Of a DNA stretch of 64,000 bases, positions 32,505-41,867 are shown one piece after another. Every line of letters begins with the position of its first letter. Position 1 is the stretch's first letter. Source of the DNA: Myroides odoratus DSM 2801 (GTDB lineage: Bacteria; Bacteroidota; Bacteroidia; Flavobacteriales; Flavobacteriaceae); assembly GCF_000243275.1 (NCBI RefSeq), contig NZ_CM001437.1, positions 2,735,812 through 2,799,811 on the forward strand. The letters are read 5' to 3'. The translations under genes and the position numbers were made by a program. Under the pieces are notes generated by a model. That model was given only the letters and a program-made list of their open reading frames with translations. It did no database searches and was not told the origin of the DNA.

Positions 32505-33290
32505 ATGACTCAACTAAGGGTAAATCAACGCATTCACCCCTTATATCAAAACCAACAAGAAGAATTAACAAACCTAATTGAAAACTATGATGCATTAACT
32601 ACGTATCTTTTTAAAGGAGGTAGAAACTCAATTAAACTAGCAACCTTATCAACTGGTCAACGAGTAGCTATTAAATCCTTTAAAATCCCCAATGAATTTA
32701 ATAAACGCGTGTATAAGTTTTTTAGAAAACCCAAAGGATTGCGATCGTTTGAACACGCTGAAAAACTAAAGGAGTTGGGAGTAGCTAACCCACAAGCGGT
32801 AGCGTATTTTGAATACAGCACGGCCACCACCATTCGGAATACCTATTATATTTCGGAACTCGTCGAGGCAGAAATTACCTATCGCGATTTAATTATGCAG
32901 AAGAATTATCCTGATCGGGATATTATTTTGGAAGAATTTGTTCGTTTTTCTTATGGTTTACATGAAAAGGGAATTAAGTTTTTAGATCATTCGCCTGGAA
33001 ATACGCTGATTAAAAAACAACCCAATGGAACCTATACGTTTTATTTGGTCGATTTAAATCGAATGAAATTTGATCAAGAAATGTCGTTTTCCCATCGCAT
33101 GAAAAACTTAGCGTATCTAACCACCAATATTAATGATATTGAAAAGATGGCAGAGCACTATGCTCGATTAATTGGAAAAAACTCCAAAGAAGTTTTTATT
33201 CGTTTATGGTTAGAAACGATCAAGTTCCAATTTAGATTTTACAAAAAGAAAGACATAAAGTTTAAGATTAAACGACTTTATATTAATTAA
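32505..33290 (+). CDS. Lipopolysaccharide kinase (KdkA/WaaP/InaA family)
   Basis: A 261-residue cytosolic kinase-like protein. It reads as a protein-kinase fold with lysine in VAIKSFKIP, a catalytic loop GIKFLDHSPGNTLI (Asp as base, Asn) and a metal-binding Asp in FYLVDLNRMKF. This pattern is that of Kdo/LPS heptose kinases. It likely phosphorylates the lipid A core region at the inner membrane. No other LPS gene is adjacent. A good terminator follows. Confidence 0.85.
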   Translation: MTQLRVNQRIHPLYQNQQEELTNLIENYDALTTYLFKGGRNSIKLATLSTGQRVAIKSFKIPNEFNKRVYKFFRKPKGLRSFEHAEKLKELGVANPQAVAYFEYSTATTIRNTYYISELVEAEITYRDLIMQKNYPDRDIILEEFVRFSYGLHEKGIKFLDHSPGNTLIKKQPNGTYTFYLVDLNRMKFDQEMSFSHRMKNLAYLTTNINDIEKMAEHYARLIGKNSKEVFIRLWLETIKFQFRFYKKKDIKFKIKRLYIN

Positions 33291-33303
33291 CGTTTCTGGT
33301 TTC

Positions 33304-33340
33304 GGCTATCCTTTTATTTGAAAGGATAGCCTTTTTTTTT
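33304..33340 (+). terminator. Terminator after the LPS kinase gene
   Basis: GGCTATCCTTT-TATTTG-AAAGGATAGCC followed by nine T residues. Confidence 0.9.
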
Positions 33341-33530
33341 GGGGGGTGAGGTTGGTGAGATTGGTGAGGCGGTGAGATTGGTGGGTGGTGAGGTTGGTGA
33401 GATTGGTGAGATTGGTGAGATGGTGAGATGGTGAGATTGGTGAGGCGGTGAGATTGGTGAGATTGGTGAGGTCGACATCCACACCACCTCACCACCTCAC
33501 CGCCACACCTTCTCACCCTCTCACCACCTC
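33341..33530. repeat. GGTGAG tandem repeat with inverted CTCACC arm
   Basis: About 130 bp of GGTGAG(A/G)TT and GGTGAGGC units on the plus strand (33343-33470), followed by CTCACC units (about 33484-33528). The two arms are complementary, so the region can form a large hairpin. It is low-complexity DNA between the terminator and the ABC transporter operon, and likely variable between strains. Confidence 0.7.
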
Positions 33531-33596
33531 CAAAAAAAACCTTCGTCTTTCAATCGAATAAATAAGTTTATTTTTGCGTAGTAAACACAAGTGTAA

Positions 33597-34736
33597 ATGA
33601 AAAAAATAGCTTTTTATTGTTTGGGATTAACTTTGTTGCTTTTGTTCACTGAATGCAAAGACAAGACGGCAGCACAAGTAGAGCAATCCACACCACAATC
33701 TCTTATTGCATATGCCAAAGGATTCACCCTGAAAGCGTATGATGGTTTTTATGTGGTTCAAATCACCCAACCTTGGGCATCAGCAAAGGAACAGTTTACC
33801 TATGTTTTAAAAAGAGAACAAGCGCAAGTGCCTGATTCTCTCAAACAGTATACCCAAATTCAAATTCCCATTCAAACCATTGCTTGTACATCGACTACGC
33901 ATATTCCAGCTATTTCAACGCTAGATGAAGTGCAATCGCTTATTGGTTTTGCAGGACTGGATTATATCTCTACTGAATCCGTTCGACAGGAGATTGACCG
34001 TGGGCATATCCGAGAATTGGGACAAAATGAAACACTGAATGTAGAAGTGATTGTCGATGCAACACCTGATGTATTCATGGCATTTGCCATGGACAATGGA
34101 AATAAAGCCTTACATACAATTGAACAAGCTGGCATTCCTGTCTTATATAATGGGGATTGGACAGAACAAAATCCTTTAGGTAAAGCAGAATGGATCAAGC
34201 TGTTCGGTGTCTTATATGACAAAGAAAAGGAAGCCAATCAATTTTTTGAGGATATTGTGACAGATTATACGGCAGCTTTAGAACTGGTGAAAAATGTAAA
34301 AAGTCAACCGACGGTAGTCAGTGGAGTAATGTATTCTGATGTTTGGTATTTGCCAGAGGGGAATAGCTGGGCAGCCGTGTATTTTAAAGATGCAAAAGCA
34401 GATTATCTGTGGAAAGATACACCAGGAGTAGGGAGTTTAGCCCTGTCTTTTGAACAGGTGCTTGAAAAAGGACAACACGCTGATTTTTGGATTAATCCAG
34501 GACATTATGAATCGTTGAGTGATTTGGCAGCGGCTAATCCACACTATAAAGAATTTGAGGCATTTAAAAAAGGGAAAGTATATTCTTTTGCTCCAACGAA
34601 AGGAAAAACAGGGGGAGTGCTCTTTTATGAGTGGGGACCGCTTCGACCGGATTTGGTTCTAAAAGACCTCATTCAAATAGTACATCCAGAACTATTACCA
34701 GATTATCAACCGTTTTTTTATCGACAATTACAGTAA
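33597..34736 (+). CDS. ABC transporter substrate-binding lipoprotein (siderophore/cobalamin class)
   Basis: A 379-residue exported binding protein with a lipoprotein-type start (MKKIAFYCLGLTLLLLFTEC). The two-lobe architecture of the BtuF/FecB class is read from AISTLDEVQSLIGFAGLDYIS, then VIVDATPDVFMAFAMD and GIPVLYNGDWTEQNPLGKAEWIKLFG. The substrate could be an iron chelate, haem or vitamin B12. A TATTTTTG -7 box is at 33569-33576. It is followed with no gap by its permease gene. Confidence 0.88.
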   Translation: MKKIAFYCLGLTLLLLFTECKDKTAAQVEQSTPQSLIAYAKGFTLKAYDGFYVVQITQPWASAKEQFTYVLKREQAQVPDSLKQYTQIQIPIQTIACTSTTHIPAISTLDEVQSLIGFAGLDYISTESVRQEIDRGHIRELGQNETLNVEVIVDATPDVFMAFAMDNGNKALHTIEQAGIPVLYNGDWTEQNPLGKAEWIKLFGVLYDKEKEANQFFEDIVTDYTAALELVKNVKSQPTVVSGVMYSDVWYLPEGNSWAAVYFKDAKADYLWKDTPGVGSLALSFEQVLEKGQHADFWINPGHYESLSDLAAANPHYKEFEAFKKGKVYSFAPTKGKTGGVLFYEWGPLRPDLVLKDLIQIVHPELLPDYQPFFYRQLQ

Positions 34737-35750
34737 ATGAACATACCAAAAGCAAGTTGGGGATTGGGAATAGTATTGGTCGTATTCCTATTGATTGTAA
34801 ATCTTTCTTGGGGCAGTGTACACATCCCCTTTAAAGAGGTCATTCGCATTCTCACAGGACAAGAAGGAACAAAAGCCTCATGGGAATATATTGTATTGCA
34901 TTATCGTTTACCCAAGGCTTTTGTCGCTATTTTGGTCGGTATTGCCTTAGCGTTAAGCGGCTTATTAATGCAAACGCTGTTTCGGAATCCTATGGCGGAA
35001 TCTTATGTATTGGGAATTAGCGCAGGTGCAGGGCTAGGGGTAGCTTTAGTGTTGATGGGAGGTGCACTACTTCCAGCATTTATCGCGTCTTATTTAATGT
35101 CTAGTTATACCTTACTTAGTACTGCTATTGTAGGGAGTTTATTTTTGTTACTAATCATTTTAGCCGTATCGCATCGAGTAAAAAGTTCCGTTACAGTACT
35201 TATTGTTGGGTTAATGTTTGGCAGTTTTGCCAATGCCATTATAGCGATATTGACCTATTTTAGTGAAGCGGATCAGCTAAAAAAATATGTCGTGTGGATG
35301 TCGGGAAGTTTGGGGAATTTAACCCAAGAAATGATACTACTTTTTTTATTTGTTGTTAGTATAGGTGTCGGATTATCCCTATTTTTAATCCGAAGATTAG
35401 ATGCCTTATTGCTAGGAGATGCGTATGCAGCTTCCTTGGGAATTAATGTGAAGCAAACGAGAAATTTAATTATTATCACCACGAGTTTATTGGCGGGTGG
35501 AGCAACAGCCTTTGTCGGGCCTATTGCCTTTATTGGATTAGCTGTACCGCATATGGCGCGTATGCTGTGGAAAACAAACACCCATCGCACGTTAATTGGC
35601 GCTTGTATGTTGTTGGGGAGTATTTTGCTTTTACTTTGTGATATGCTCACACAGGTACACGCACAGGCGATTTTACCCATTAATGCCATTACCGCTATTT
35701 TTGGTGCTCCAATCGTTATTGCTTTACTATTGAAATACCGTGTTTTTTAG
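34737..35750 (+). CDS. FecCD/BtuC-type ABC transporter permease
   Basis: A 337-residue inner-membrane permease with about ten helices. Typical phrases are LMQTLFRNPMAESYVLGISAGAGLG near the N-terminus and AGGATAFVGPIAFIGLAVPHMARML near the C-terminus, as in FecCD/BtuC. The start codon directly follows the stop of the binding-protein gene. The usual ATP-binding subunit gene is not downstream; tgt follows instead, so the ATPase must be encoded elsewhere. Confidence 0.93.
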   Translation: MNIPKASWGLGIVLVVFLLIVNLSWGSVHIPFKEVIRILTGQEGTKASWEYIVLHYRLPKAFVAILVGIALALSGLLMQTLFRNPMAESYVLGISAGAGLGVALVLMGGALLPAFIASYLMSSYTLLSTAIVGSLFLLLIILAVSHRVKSSVTVLIVGLMFGSFANAIIAILTYFSEADQLKKYVVWMSGSLGNLTQEMILLFLFVVSIGVGLSLFLIRRLDALLLGDAYAASLGINVKQTRNLIIITTSLLAGGATAFVGPIAFIGLAVPHMARMLWKTNTHRTLIGACMLLGSILLLLCDMLTQVHAQAILPINAITAIFGAPIVIALLLKYRVF

Positions 35751-35797
35751 AAAATAGAAAAAAATATTAAAACTAGGCTTGATGACTAGTTTTAAAT

Positions 35798-35805
35798 TAT
35801 CTTTG
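35798..35805 (+). promoter_or_regulatory. -7 promoter element of tgt
   Basis: TATCTTTG, a perfect TAnnTTTG, 19 bases before the tgt start codon. An AAAACTAG...CTAGTTTT hairpin lies just upstream and may end the ABC transporter transcript. Confidence 0.55.
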
Positions 35806-35824
35806 CAAGCTGTAAATAGACAAT

Positions 35825-36955
35825 ATGAAGTTCGAATTATTACATACTGATGTTCAGTCACGTGCGCGTGCTGGAAAAATTACGACGGATCACGGTGTTA
35901 TTGAAACGCCTATTTTCATGCCCGTTGGAACGGTAGCAACAGTAAAAGGAGTGCACCAACGTGAGCTAAAAGAAGAAATTAATCCTGATATTATTCTAGG
36001 AAATACCTATCATTTATATCTACGACCAAAAGTAGAAATCTTAAAGCAAGCAGGTGGTTTGCATAAATTCATGAATTGGGACCGCAATATTCTAACGGAT
36101 AGTGGGGGATTCCAAGTGTATTCGCTTTCTGCTAACAGAAAAATCAAGGAAGAAGGAGTGAAATTTAAATCACACATTGATGGATCGTATCACTTTTTCT
36201 CTCCAGAAAATGTAATGGAAGTTCAACGTGCGATTGGAGCGGATATCATCATGGCTTTTGATGAGTGTACGCCTTATCCATGTGATTACCGCTATGCAAA
36301 ACGCTCGATGCACATGACGCACCGTTGGTTAGATCGTTGTGTGACACATTTTAATAAAACACCAGAACTATACGGATATTCGCAAGCCTTATTTCCAATT
36401 GTTCAAGGAAGTACATATAAAGATTTACGCCAACAATCAGCAGAGTATATTGCTAATGTTGGAGCAGAAGGAAATGCCATCGGAGGATTATCTGTAGGGG
36501 AACCTGCAGAAGAAATGTACGCAATGACTGATGTGGTTACTTCTATTTTACCCGAAGATAAACCAAGATACTTGATGGGGGTTGGTACGCCAATTAATAT
36601 CTTAGAAAATATTGCCTTGGGTATTGATATGTTTGACTGTGTAATGCCAACGCGTAATGCGAGAAATGGAATGTTGTTTACAGCTGAAGGAATTATCAAT
36701 ATCAAAAATAAAAAATGGGAGGATGATTTTTCTCCAATTGATGCAATGGGACATACATGGGTAGATACAGAATACTCAAAAGCCTATTTACGTCACTTGT
36801 TTGCGGCTAACGAATCGCTAGGAAAACAAATTGCGTCTATTCACAATTTAGGTTTCTATATGTGGTTGGTTCGTGAAGCACGTCAACAAATCTTAGCTGG
36901 TACATTTGCCACTTGGAAAAATAAAATGGTGAAACAATTGGGGGAAAGATTGTAA
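35825..36955 (+). CDS. tgt: Queuine/preQ1 tRNA-guanine transglycosylase
   Basis: A 376-residue enzyme that swaps guanine 34 for preQ1 in the anticodon of tRNAs with GUN anticodons. Active-site Asp is in LTDSGGFQVYSL, the base-recognition region is MAFDECTPYP, and the nucleophile Asp is in GIDMFDCVMPTRNARNG. Length matches bacterial Tgt. The zinc cluster expected near the end is not evident: cysteines after DCVMP are lacking, which is a common variation in this phylum as far as I recall. Next comes an lptF/G-like gene 37 bases downstream. Confidence 0.96.
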   Translation: MKFELLHTDVQSRARAGKITTDHGVIETPIFMPVGTVATVKGVHQRELKEEINPDIILGNTYHLYLRPKVEILKQAGGLHKFMNWDRNILTDSGGFQVYSLSANRKIKEEGVKFKSHIDGSYHFFSPENVMEVQRAIGADIIMAFDECTPYPCDYRYAKRSMHMTHRWLDRCVTHFNKTPELYGYSQALFPIVQGSTYKDLRQQSAEYIANVGAEGNAIGGLSVGEPAEEMYAMTDVVTSILPEDKPRYLMGVGTPINILENIALGIDMFDCVMPTRNARNGMLFTAEGIINIKNKKWEDDFSPIDAMGHTWVDTEYSKAYLRHLFAANESLGKQIASIHNLGFYMWLVREARQQILAGTFATWKNKMVKQLGERL

Positions 36956-36992
36956 AAATCAACAAACGTCAAATAGCAAAAGTAGGGTACAG

Positions 36993-38066
36993 ATGAAAAT
37001 TATAGACTGGTATATTTTAAAGCGATATTTAGCCACTTTTTTTGTGATGCTCTTGCTATTTGTACCTATTGGTATTGTCATTGACGTTTCTGAAAAGATC
37101 AATAAAATCCTAGAGAACAAGGTGCCTATTCAAGCAACCATGATGTACTACTTGGATTTTACGGTCTATTTCGCCAATATGTTATTTCCTATATTTCTGT
37201 TTATTTCCATTATTTGGTTTACCTCCAAACTGGCAAATAACACAGAAATTGTGGCTATTTTAAGTTCTGGAATATCTTTCACTCGATTTCTGCGTCCGTA
37301 TTTGATTGGAGCGACTTTAATTTCGTTCTTAGCACTAGCCATGTCTATGTATATCGTGCCTAAAGCAAGTGCCGGATATAATGATTTCCGTTATAAATAC
37401 CTGAAGAGAGACGAGGTTCGGGAAAGCCAGAACGTATTCAAACAAATCAATGCCAACGAATTTATCTTTGTAAGTAACTTTAATTATAGTACAAATACAG
37501 GGTATAATTTCACCATTGAAGAGTTTGATGGCAATAAATTAGTTTCAAAAATCGACGCTAAACGCATTGAATGGAATGAAGAAACGAAAATGTATACCTT
37601 GTATGACTATTTCAAGAGAGAAGTAGGGGATGCGGGGGATGTTTTAGAGTTTGCTGATTCCAAAGAATTGCATTTGGAATTCGATATTGACGATTTGAGT
37701 CCTGTCGTATATGCAGCAGAAACCATGACTTTAGGTCAACTAAAGAGATTTATTGAAAAAGAACGCATGCGCGGATCTTCTAATATCAATGTGCATTTGG
37801 TGGTGTTGTATAAAAAATACAGTGTGCCTGTATCGGCCTTTATTTTGACGATTATCGCCGTATCTGTGTCTTCGATGAAACGAAGAGGAGGTATGGGAAT
37901 TAACTTAGCTATCGGTATTGCGTTAGCTTTTATCTATGTTTTCTTTGATAAGATTTTTAGTGTGTTAGCAGAAGCTTCCAGTATGTCACCGTTGGTGGCC
38001 GTGTGGATTCCTAACGTCACGTTCTCAATTTTAGCTATATTTTTATTACGAAATGCTCGCAGATAA
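36993..38066 (+). CDS. LptF/LptG family LPS export permease
   Basis: A 357-residue permease of the YjgP/YjgQ family that helps extract LPS from the inner membrane. Four N-terminal to middle helices (first at about residues 12-30, ending near 115), a periplasmic beta-jellyroll domain (about 120-270) and two to three C-terminal helices (about 272-355) match LptF/LptG. It sits directly after tgt, a conserved arrangement in Flavobacteria. It overlaps the next gene by 14 bases. F versus G cannot be settled here. Confidence 0.92.
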   Translation: MKIIDWYILKRYLATFFVMLLLFVPIGIVIDVSEKINKILENKVPIQATMMYYLDFTVYFANMLFPIFLFISIIWFTSKLANNTEIVAILSSGISFTRFLRPYLIGATLISFLALAMSMYIVPKASAGYNDFRYKYLKRDEVRESQNVFKQINANEFIFVSNFNYSTNTGYNFTIEEFDGNKLVSKIDAKRIEWNEETKMYTLYDYFKREVGDAGDVLEFADSKELHLEFDIDDLSPVVYAAETMTLGQLKRFIEKERMRGSSNINVHLVVLYKKYSVPVSAFILTIIAVSVSSMKRRGGMGINLAIGIALAFIYVFFDKIFSVLAEASSMSPLVAVWIPNVTFSILAIFLLRNARR

Positions 38067-38946
38067 TGTAAAGAGTAATTTACTGTTACACCTCATTGTT
38101 TTCGTTTGGGGGTTTACAGCTATTTTAGGTAATTTAATTACACTAGATGCTCTACCTTTGGTGTGGTACAGAATTGTTATTGCTGTAATCACCTTACTTT
38201 TGTTATTCGCTTTTAAACGACAAACATTAAAAGACAGTAAAAAAAATATTACTCAGTTTTTGGCTGCTGGAATTGTTATTGCCTTGCATTGGCTGACTTT
38301 TTTCTGGGCCATCAAGGTTTCTAATGTATCTGTAACCTTGGCTTGTTTGTCAACAGGCGCCTTTTTTACTTCCATTCTAGAACCGATTTTCTATAAACGC
38401 AAGATTATTGCCTACGAAGTTTTCTTTGGTTTTATCGTTGTTTGTGCATTAGGCTTGATTTTTAGTGTGAGTACGGAATATGTAGAGGGAATTTTATTGG
38501 CCTTAAGTGCTGCTTGTTTATCTGCCGTTTTTTCAATTATCAACGGTAAATTTGCACAGCATTCTTCCGCTTCTATTATTACCTTTTATGAAATGGTCGG
38601 CGGATTGCTGATTCTTTCTTTATATCTTTTGTTTAGCGGTGGATTTACGGTAGAATTTTTTACCGTTACAACAACAGATTGGCTGTGGTTGTTGGTTTTA
38701 GGTACATTTTGTACCGCTTTTGCCTTTATCGGATCGGTGTATGTTATGAAGTATATAACACCGTTTACCGTGATGCTAACCATCAATCTAGAACCTGTCT
38801 ATGGGATTCTATTAGCCATTTTAATTTTTAAAGACAGTGAAAAAATGAGCCCCGAATTTTATGTCGGTGCCTTGTTAATATTAAGCACAGTAGTACTAAA
38901 TGCTATTGTTAAAAACAGGAAAAAGATAAAACTTGCCAAAATATAG
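38053..38946 (+). CDS. EamA/DMT family transporter
   Basis: A 297-residue membrane protein with ten hydrophobic helices in two EamA repeats (first repeat opening HLIVFVWGFTAILGNLI, second ILLALSAACLSAVFSIINGK), the drug/metabolite transporter fold. The start codon lies inside the LptF/G-like coding region (14-base overlap), so translation is coupled. The substrate is unknown. Confidence 0.9.
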   Translation: MLADNVKSNLLLHLIVFVWGFTAILGNLITLDALPLVWYRIVIAVITLLLLFAFKRQTLKDSKKNITQFLAAGIVIALHWLTFFWAIKVSNVSVTLACLSTGAFFTSILEPIFYKRKIIAYEVFFGFIVVCALGLIFSVSTEYVEGILLALSAACLSAVFSIINGKFAQHSSASIITFYEMVGGLLILSLYLLFSGGFTVEFFTVTTTDWLWLLVLGTFCTAFAFIGSVYVMKYITPFTVMLTINLEPVYGILLAILIFKDSEKMSPEFYVGALLILSTVVLNAIVKNRKKIKLAKI

Positions 38947-39010
38947 TATGTCTATATAGAGGAAAATTTTATCTTTGTGATTAGTAATTGAAACTAAAAT
39001 TTATTCATAA

Positions 39011-39964
39011 ATGGAATATTTAGATTTTGAGCTTCCTATTAAAGAACTTGAGGAGCAGTTAAAAAAATGTACGTTAATCGGGGAAGAATCTGATGTAGAT
39101 GTATCGACGACTTGCTCACAAATCGAGAAGAAATTAGAAGAGACAAAGAAAACGATATATAAGAATTTGACTCCTTGGCAACGTGTACAATTGTCAAGAC
39201 ACCCAAACAGACCTTATACTGTTGATTATATTAAAGCACTTTGCGGTGATACATTTTTAGAATTATTTGGTGATAGAAATGTAAAAGACGACAAAGCAAT
39301 GATCGGTGGTTTAGGGAAAATTGGAGATCAAAGTTTTATGTTCGTAGGACAGCAAAAAGGATTCAACACAAAGACAAGACAGTATAGAAACTTCGGGATG
39401 GCAAATCCAGAAGGATACAGAAAAGCTTTGCGTTTGATGCAAATGGCTGAGAAATTTAATATTCCAATCGTTACTTTGATTGATACTCCAGGTGCATACC
39501 CAGGATTAGAAGCAGAGGAAAGAGGACAAGGAGAAGCTATTGCACGTAATATTTATGAAATGTTCCGTATTAAAGTGCCTATCATCTGTATTATTATTGG
39601 TGAAGGAGCTTCAGGTGGAGCCTTAGGTATTGGTGTGGGTGACCGTGTAACCATGCTAGAAAATACATGGTATTCTGTAATTTCACCAGAATCATGTTCT
39701 TCGATCTTATGGAGAAGCTGGGAATATAAAGAACAAGCGGCAGATGCATTAAAATTGACTTCTTATGATATGAAAAAGAATAAGTTAGTTGATGATATTA
39801 TCGCTGAACCATTAGGAGGAGCACACTCAGATAGAGAAGCTACTTTTAATTCAGTGAGAACGTATATTGAAAAAACATACAAAGAATTGGCTAAAACGCC
39901 ATTAGACAAGTTACTGAACCAACGCATGGAAAAGTACTTCGAAATGGGAGAGTACAAAAGCTAA
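39011..39964 (+). CDS. accA: Acetyl-CoA carboxylase carboxyltransferase subunit alpha
   Basis: A 317-residue subunit that, with AccD, transfers CO2 from carboxybiotin to acetyl-CoA in fatty-acid synthesis. Clear signatures: [15 protein letters not shown], the crotonase-like core [28 protein letters not shown] and [11 protein letters not shown]. Length is typical. A TATCTTTG -7 box is at 38970-38977, and a terminator follows. The biotin ligase gene birA that activates the carrier protein lies at 47.5 kb. Confidence 0.97.
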   Translation: MEYLDFELPIKELEEQLKKCTLIGEESDVDVSTTCSQIEKKLEETKKTIYKNLTPWQRVQLSRHPNRPYTVDYIKALCGDTFLELFGDRNVKDDKAMIGGLGKIGDQSFMFVGQQKGFNTKTRQYRNFGMANPEGYRKALRLMQMAEKFNIPIVTLIDTPGAYPGLEAEERGQGEAIARNIYEMFRIKVPIICIIIGEGASGGALGIGVGDRVTMLENTWYSVISPESCSSILWRSWEYKEQAADALKLTSYDMKKNKLVDDIIAEPLGGAHSDREATFNSVRTYIEKTYKELAKTPLDKLLNQRMEKYFEMGEYKS

Positions 39965-39985
39965 ATGACAAGATAAGAAAAATTA

Positions 39986-40013
39986 AAAATCCGAGTTTAC
40001 ACTCGGATTTTTT
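39986..40013 (+). terminator. Terminator after accA
   Basis: AAAATCCGAG-TTTACA-CTCGGATTTTTT: A run, short stem and T run. Confidence 0.85.
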
Positions 40014-40113
40014 GTGCTTCAATATTTCTGGAATCAAATGAAAATAGTTTATTTTTATTGATTGTAAAGTGAATACGCGAACAGCATATTAAAAAAAGAG
40101 TTATTTTCGCATT

Positions 40114-41649
40114 ATGGAAAAAGCAAAAGATATACGTACCTACGCCAGCTCTTTTACTAAAGATGTTATTGCTTTAGAAAAAGGGAAATTACCACCTCAA
40201 GTCACTGATTTTGAGGAGGCTGTACTGGGTGCAATGATGATTGACAAAAAGGGGATTGACGAAGTAATCGATATACTTCAACCAGAAGCTTTTTATAAGG
40301 AAGGACACAAGTATATTTTTGAAGCAATTGATCAATTATTCGTTGGGAACCAACCTATTGACTTGTTAACCGTATCGGCTCAACTCCGCAAAAATGCCAA
40401 ATTAGATATGGCTGGAGGGGATGCCTACCTAGTTAGTTTGACACAAAAGATCAGTTCTTCTGCGCATATTGAATTCCACTCGCGTGTAATCCTGCAAAAA
40501 TTTATTCAACGTAGTTTGATTCGTATTTCCAATGAAATTATCGAAGATGCCTACGATGAAACAACCGATGTTTTCGATTTATTGGATAAAGCAGAGGCTA
40601 AATTGTATGAGGTTACGCAAGGAAATATTAAAAAGAGTTCGGAGACGGCACAAAGCTTAGTGGCGCAAGCCAAAAAGCGTATTGAAGAGATTAGTACCAA
40701 AGAAGGATTGAGTGGATTACCTACTGGTTTCCATAAATTGGATGAACTAACTTCAGGATGGCAGCCGAGTGACTTGATTATTATTGCTGCACGTCCCGGG
40801 ATGGGAAAAACGGCATTTGTATTATCGATGGCACGTAATATTGCTATTGAAGCAGGAGCGGGTGTGGCTTTTTTCTCCTTAGAGATGTCTTCTGTACAGT
40901 TAATCACGCGTTTGATTTCGTCAGAAACAGGTTTGTCTTCAGAGAAATTGCGTACAGGTAAACTAGAAAAACACGAATGGGAGCAATTGAACGTAAAAGT
41001 AAAAGACTTAGAGCGTGCGCCGTTGTTTATTGACGATACACCTTCCTTGTCTATTTTCGATTTACGTGCAAAAGCAAGACGTTTGGCCTCTCAATACGGA
41101 ATTAAACTTATTGTAATTGACTACTTGCAGTTAATGACAGCGGGAGGAAGTCAAAAAGGAGGAGGAAACCGTGAACAAGAGATTTCGACCATTTCTCGTA
41201 ACTTAAAAGCCTTAGCGAAAGAGTTGGATATACCCGTAATCGCTTTGTCTCAGTTATCGCGTGCGGTAGAGACTAGGGGAACCTCTAAAAGACCTTTATT
41301 ATCCGATTTAAGGGAGTCTGGAGCTATTGAGCAAGATGCGGATATCGTATCGTTTATTTATCGTCCAGAGTACTATAAAATTGAAGAATGGGATGATGAG
41401 TTCCGTTCTCCTACAGCAGGACAAGCCGAATTTATCGTAGCGAAACACAGAAATGGTGGATTGGACAATATCCGTCTGAAGTTCTTAGGAATGTACGGTA
41501 AGTTTGACAACTTGGATGAAGATGCCCGCATGGAAGGTTTTGCTGGTGGAGATGGCGTATATTCTTCAGCAATTAACGAAGGAGCAAATATGACGCAACA
41601 TTTACCACCAGCACGTGATGTGTTTAATGATGATGATGTTCCTTTTTAA
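40114..41649 (+). CDS. dnaB: Replicative DNA helicase DnaB
   Basis: A 511-residue hexameric helicase that opens DNA at the replication fork. The N-terminal primase-interacting domain (about 25-135, EEAVLGAMMIDKKGIDEV) is followed by the RecA-like motor: Walker A RPGMGKTAF, Walker B LIVIDYLQLM, and the LSQLSRAVE and DLRESGAIEQDADIV motifs. There is no intein. It is monocistronic, with a strong shared terminator downstream. Confidence 0.97.
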   Translation: MEKAKDIRTYASSFTKDVIALEKGKLPPQVTDFEEAVLGAMMIDKKGIDEVIDILQPEAFYKEGHKYIFEAIDQLFVGNQPIDLLTVSAQLRKNAKLDMAGGDAYLVSLTQKISSSAHIEFHSRVILQKFIQRSLIRISNEIIEDAYDETTDVFDLLDKAEAKLYEVTQGNIKKSSETAQSLVAQAKKRIEEISTKEGLSGLPTGFHKLDELTSGWQPSDLIIIAARPGMGKTAFVLSMARNIAIEAGAGVAFFSLEMSSVQLITRLISSETGLSSEKLRTGKLEKHEWEQLNVKVKDLERAPLFIDDTPSLSIFDLRAKARRLASQYGIKLIVIDYLQLMTAGGSQKGGGNREQEISTISRNLKALAKELDIPVIALSQLSRAVETRGTSKRPLLSDLRESGAIEQDADIVSFIYRPEYYKIEEWDDEFRSPTAGQAEFIVAKHRNGGLDNIRLKFLGMYGKFDNLDEDARMEGFAGGDGVYSSAINEGANMTQHLPPARDVFNDDDVPF

Positions 41650-41735
41650 GGGGGAAGGGGTTATGAGTTACGGGGTATGGGTGATGGTGTGATGGGTGAT
41701 GGTGTGATGGGTGATGGTGAAAATCGCGTAGTGGC
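41650..41735. repeat. G-rich GGTGATGGTGTGATG repeat
   Basis: GGTTATGAGTTACGGGGTATG followed by three copies of GGGTGATGGTGTGAT-like units, ahead of the dnaB/sod terminator. It belongs with the dispersed GGTTATGAGTGATGG family in this window. Confidence 0.6.
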
Positions 41736-41795
41736 AAATGGCAATTTGCCATGTAACAGGATAACCTTTTGAATCAGAAATTTCTGAATAAAACA

Positions 41796-41843
41796 TATAT
41801 ACAAAAAAGGCGAAAGATAAATCTTTCGCCTTTTTTGTATATA
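41796..41843. terminator. Bidirectional terminator between dnaB and the SOD gene
   Basis: A 23-bp perfect stem (containing AAAAAAGGCGAAAGAT) with a 2-base loop, symmetrical A and T runs. Confidence 0.92.
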
Positions 41844-41867
41844 TTATTTTATGCTTTATAATGCTAG

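Noticed and set aside
33341..33530. CRISPR array
   Set aside because: Repeats are short, irregular and without unique spacers; no cas genes are nearby.
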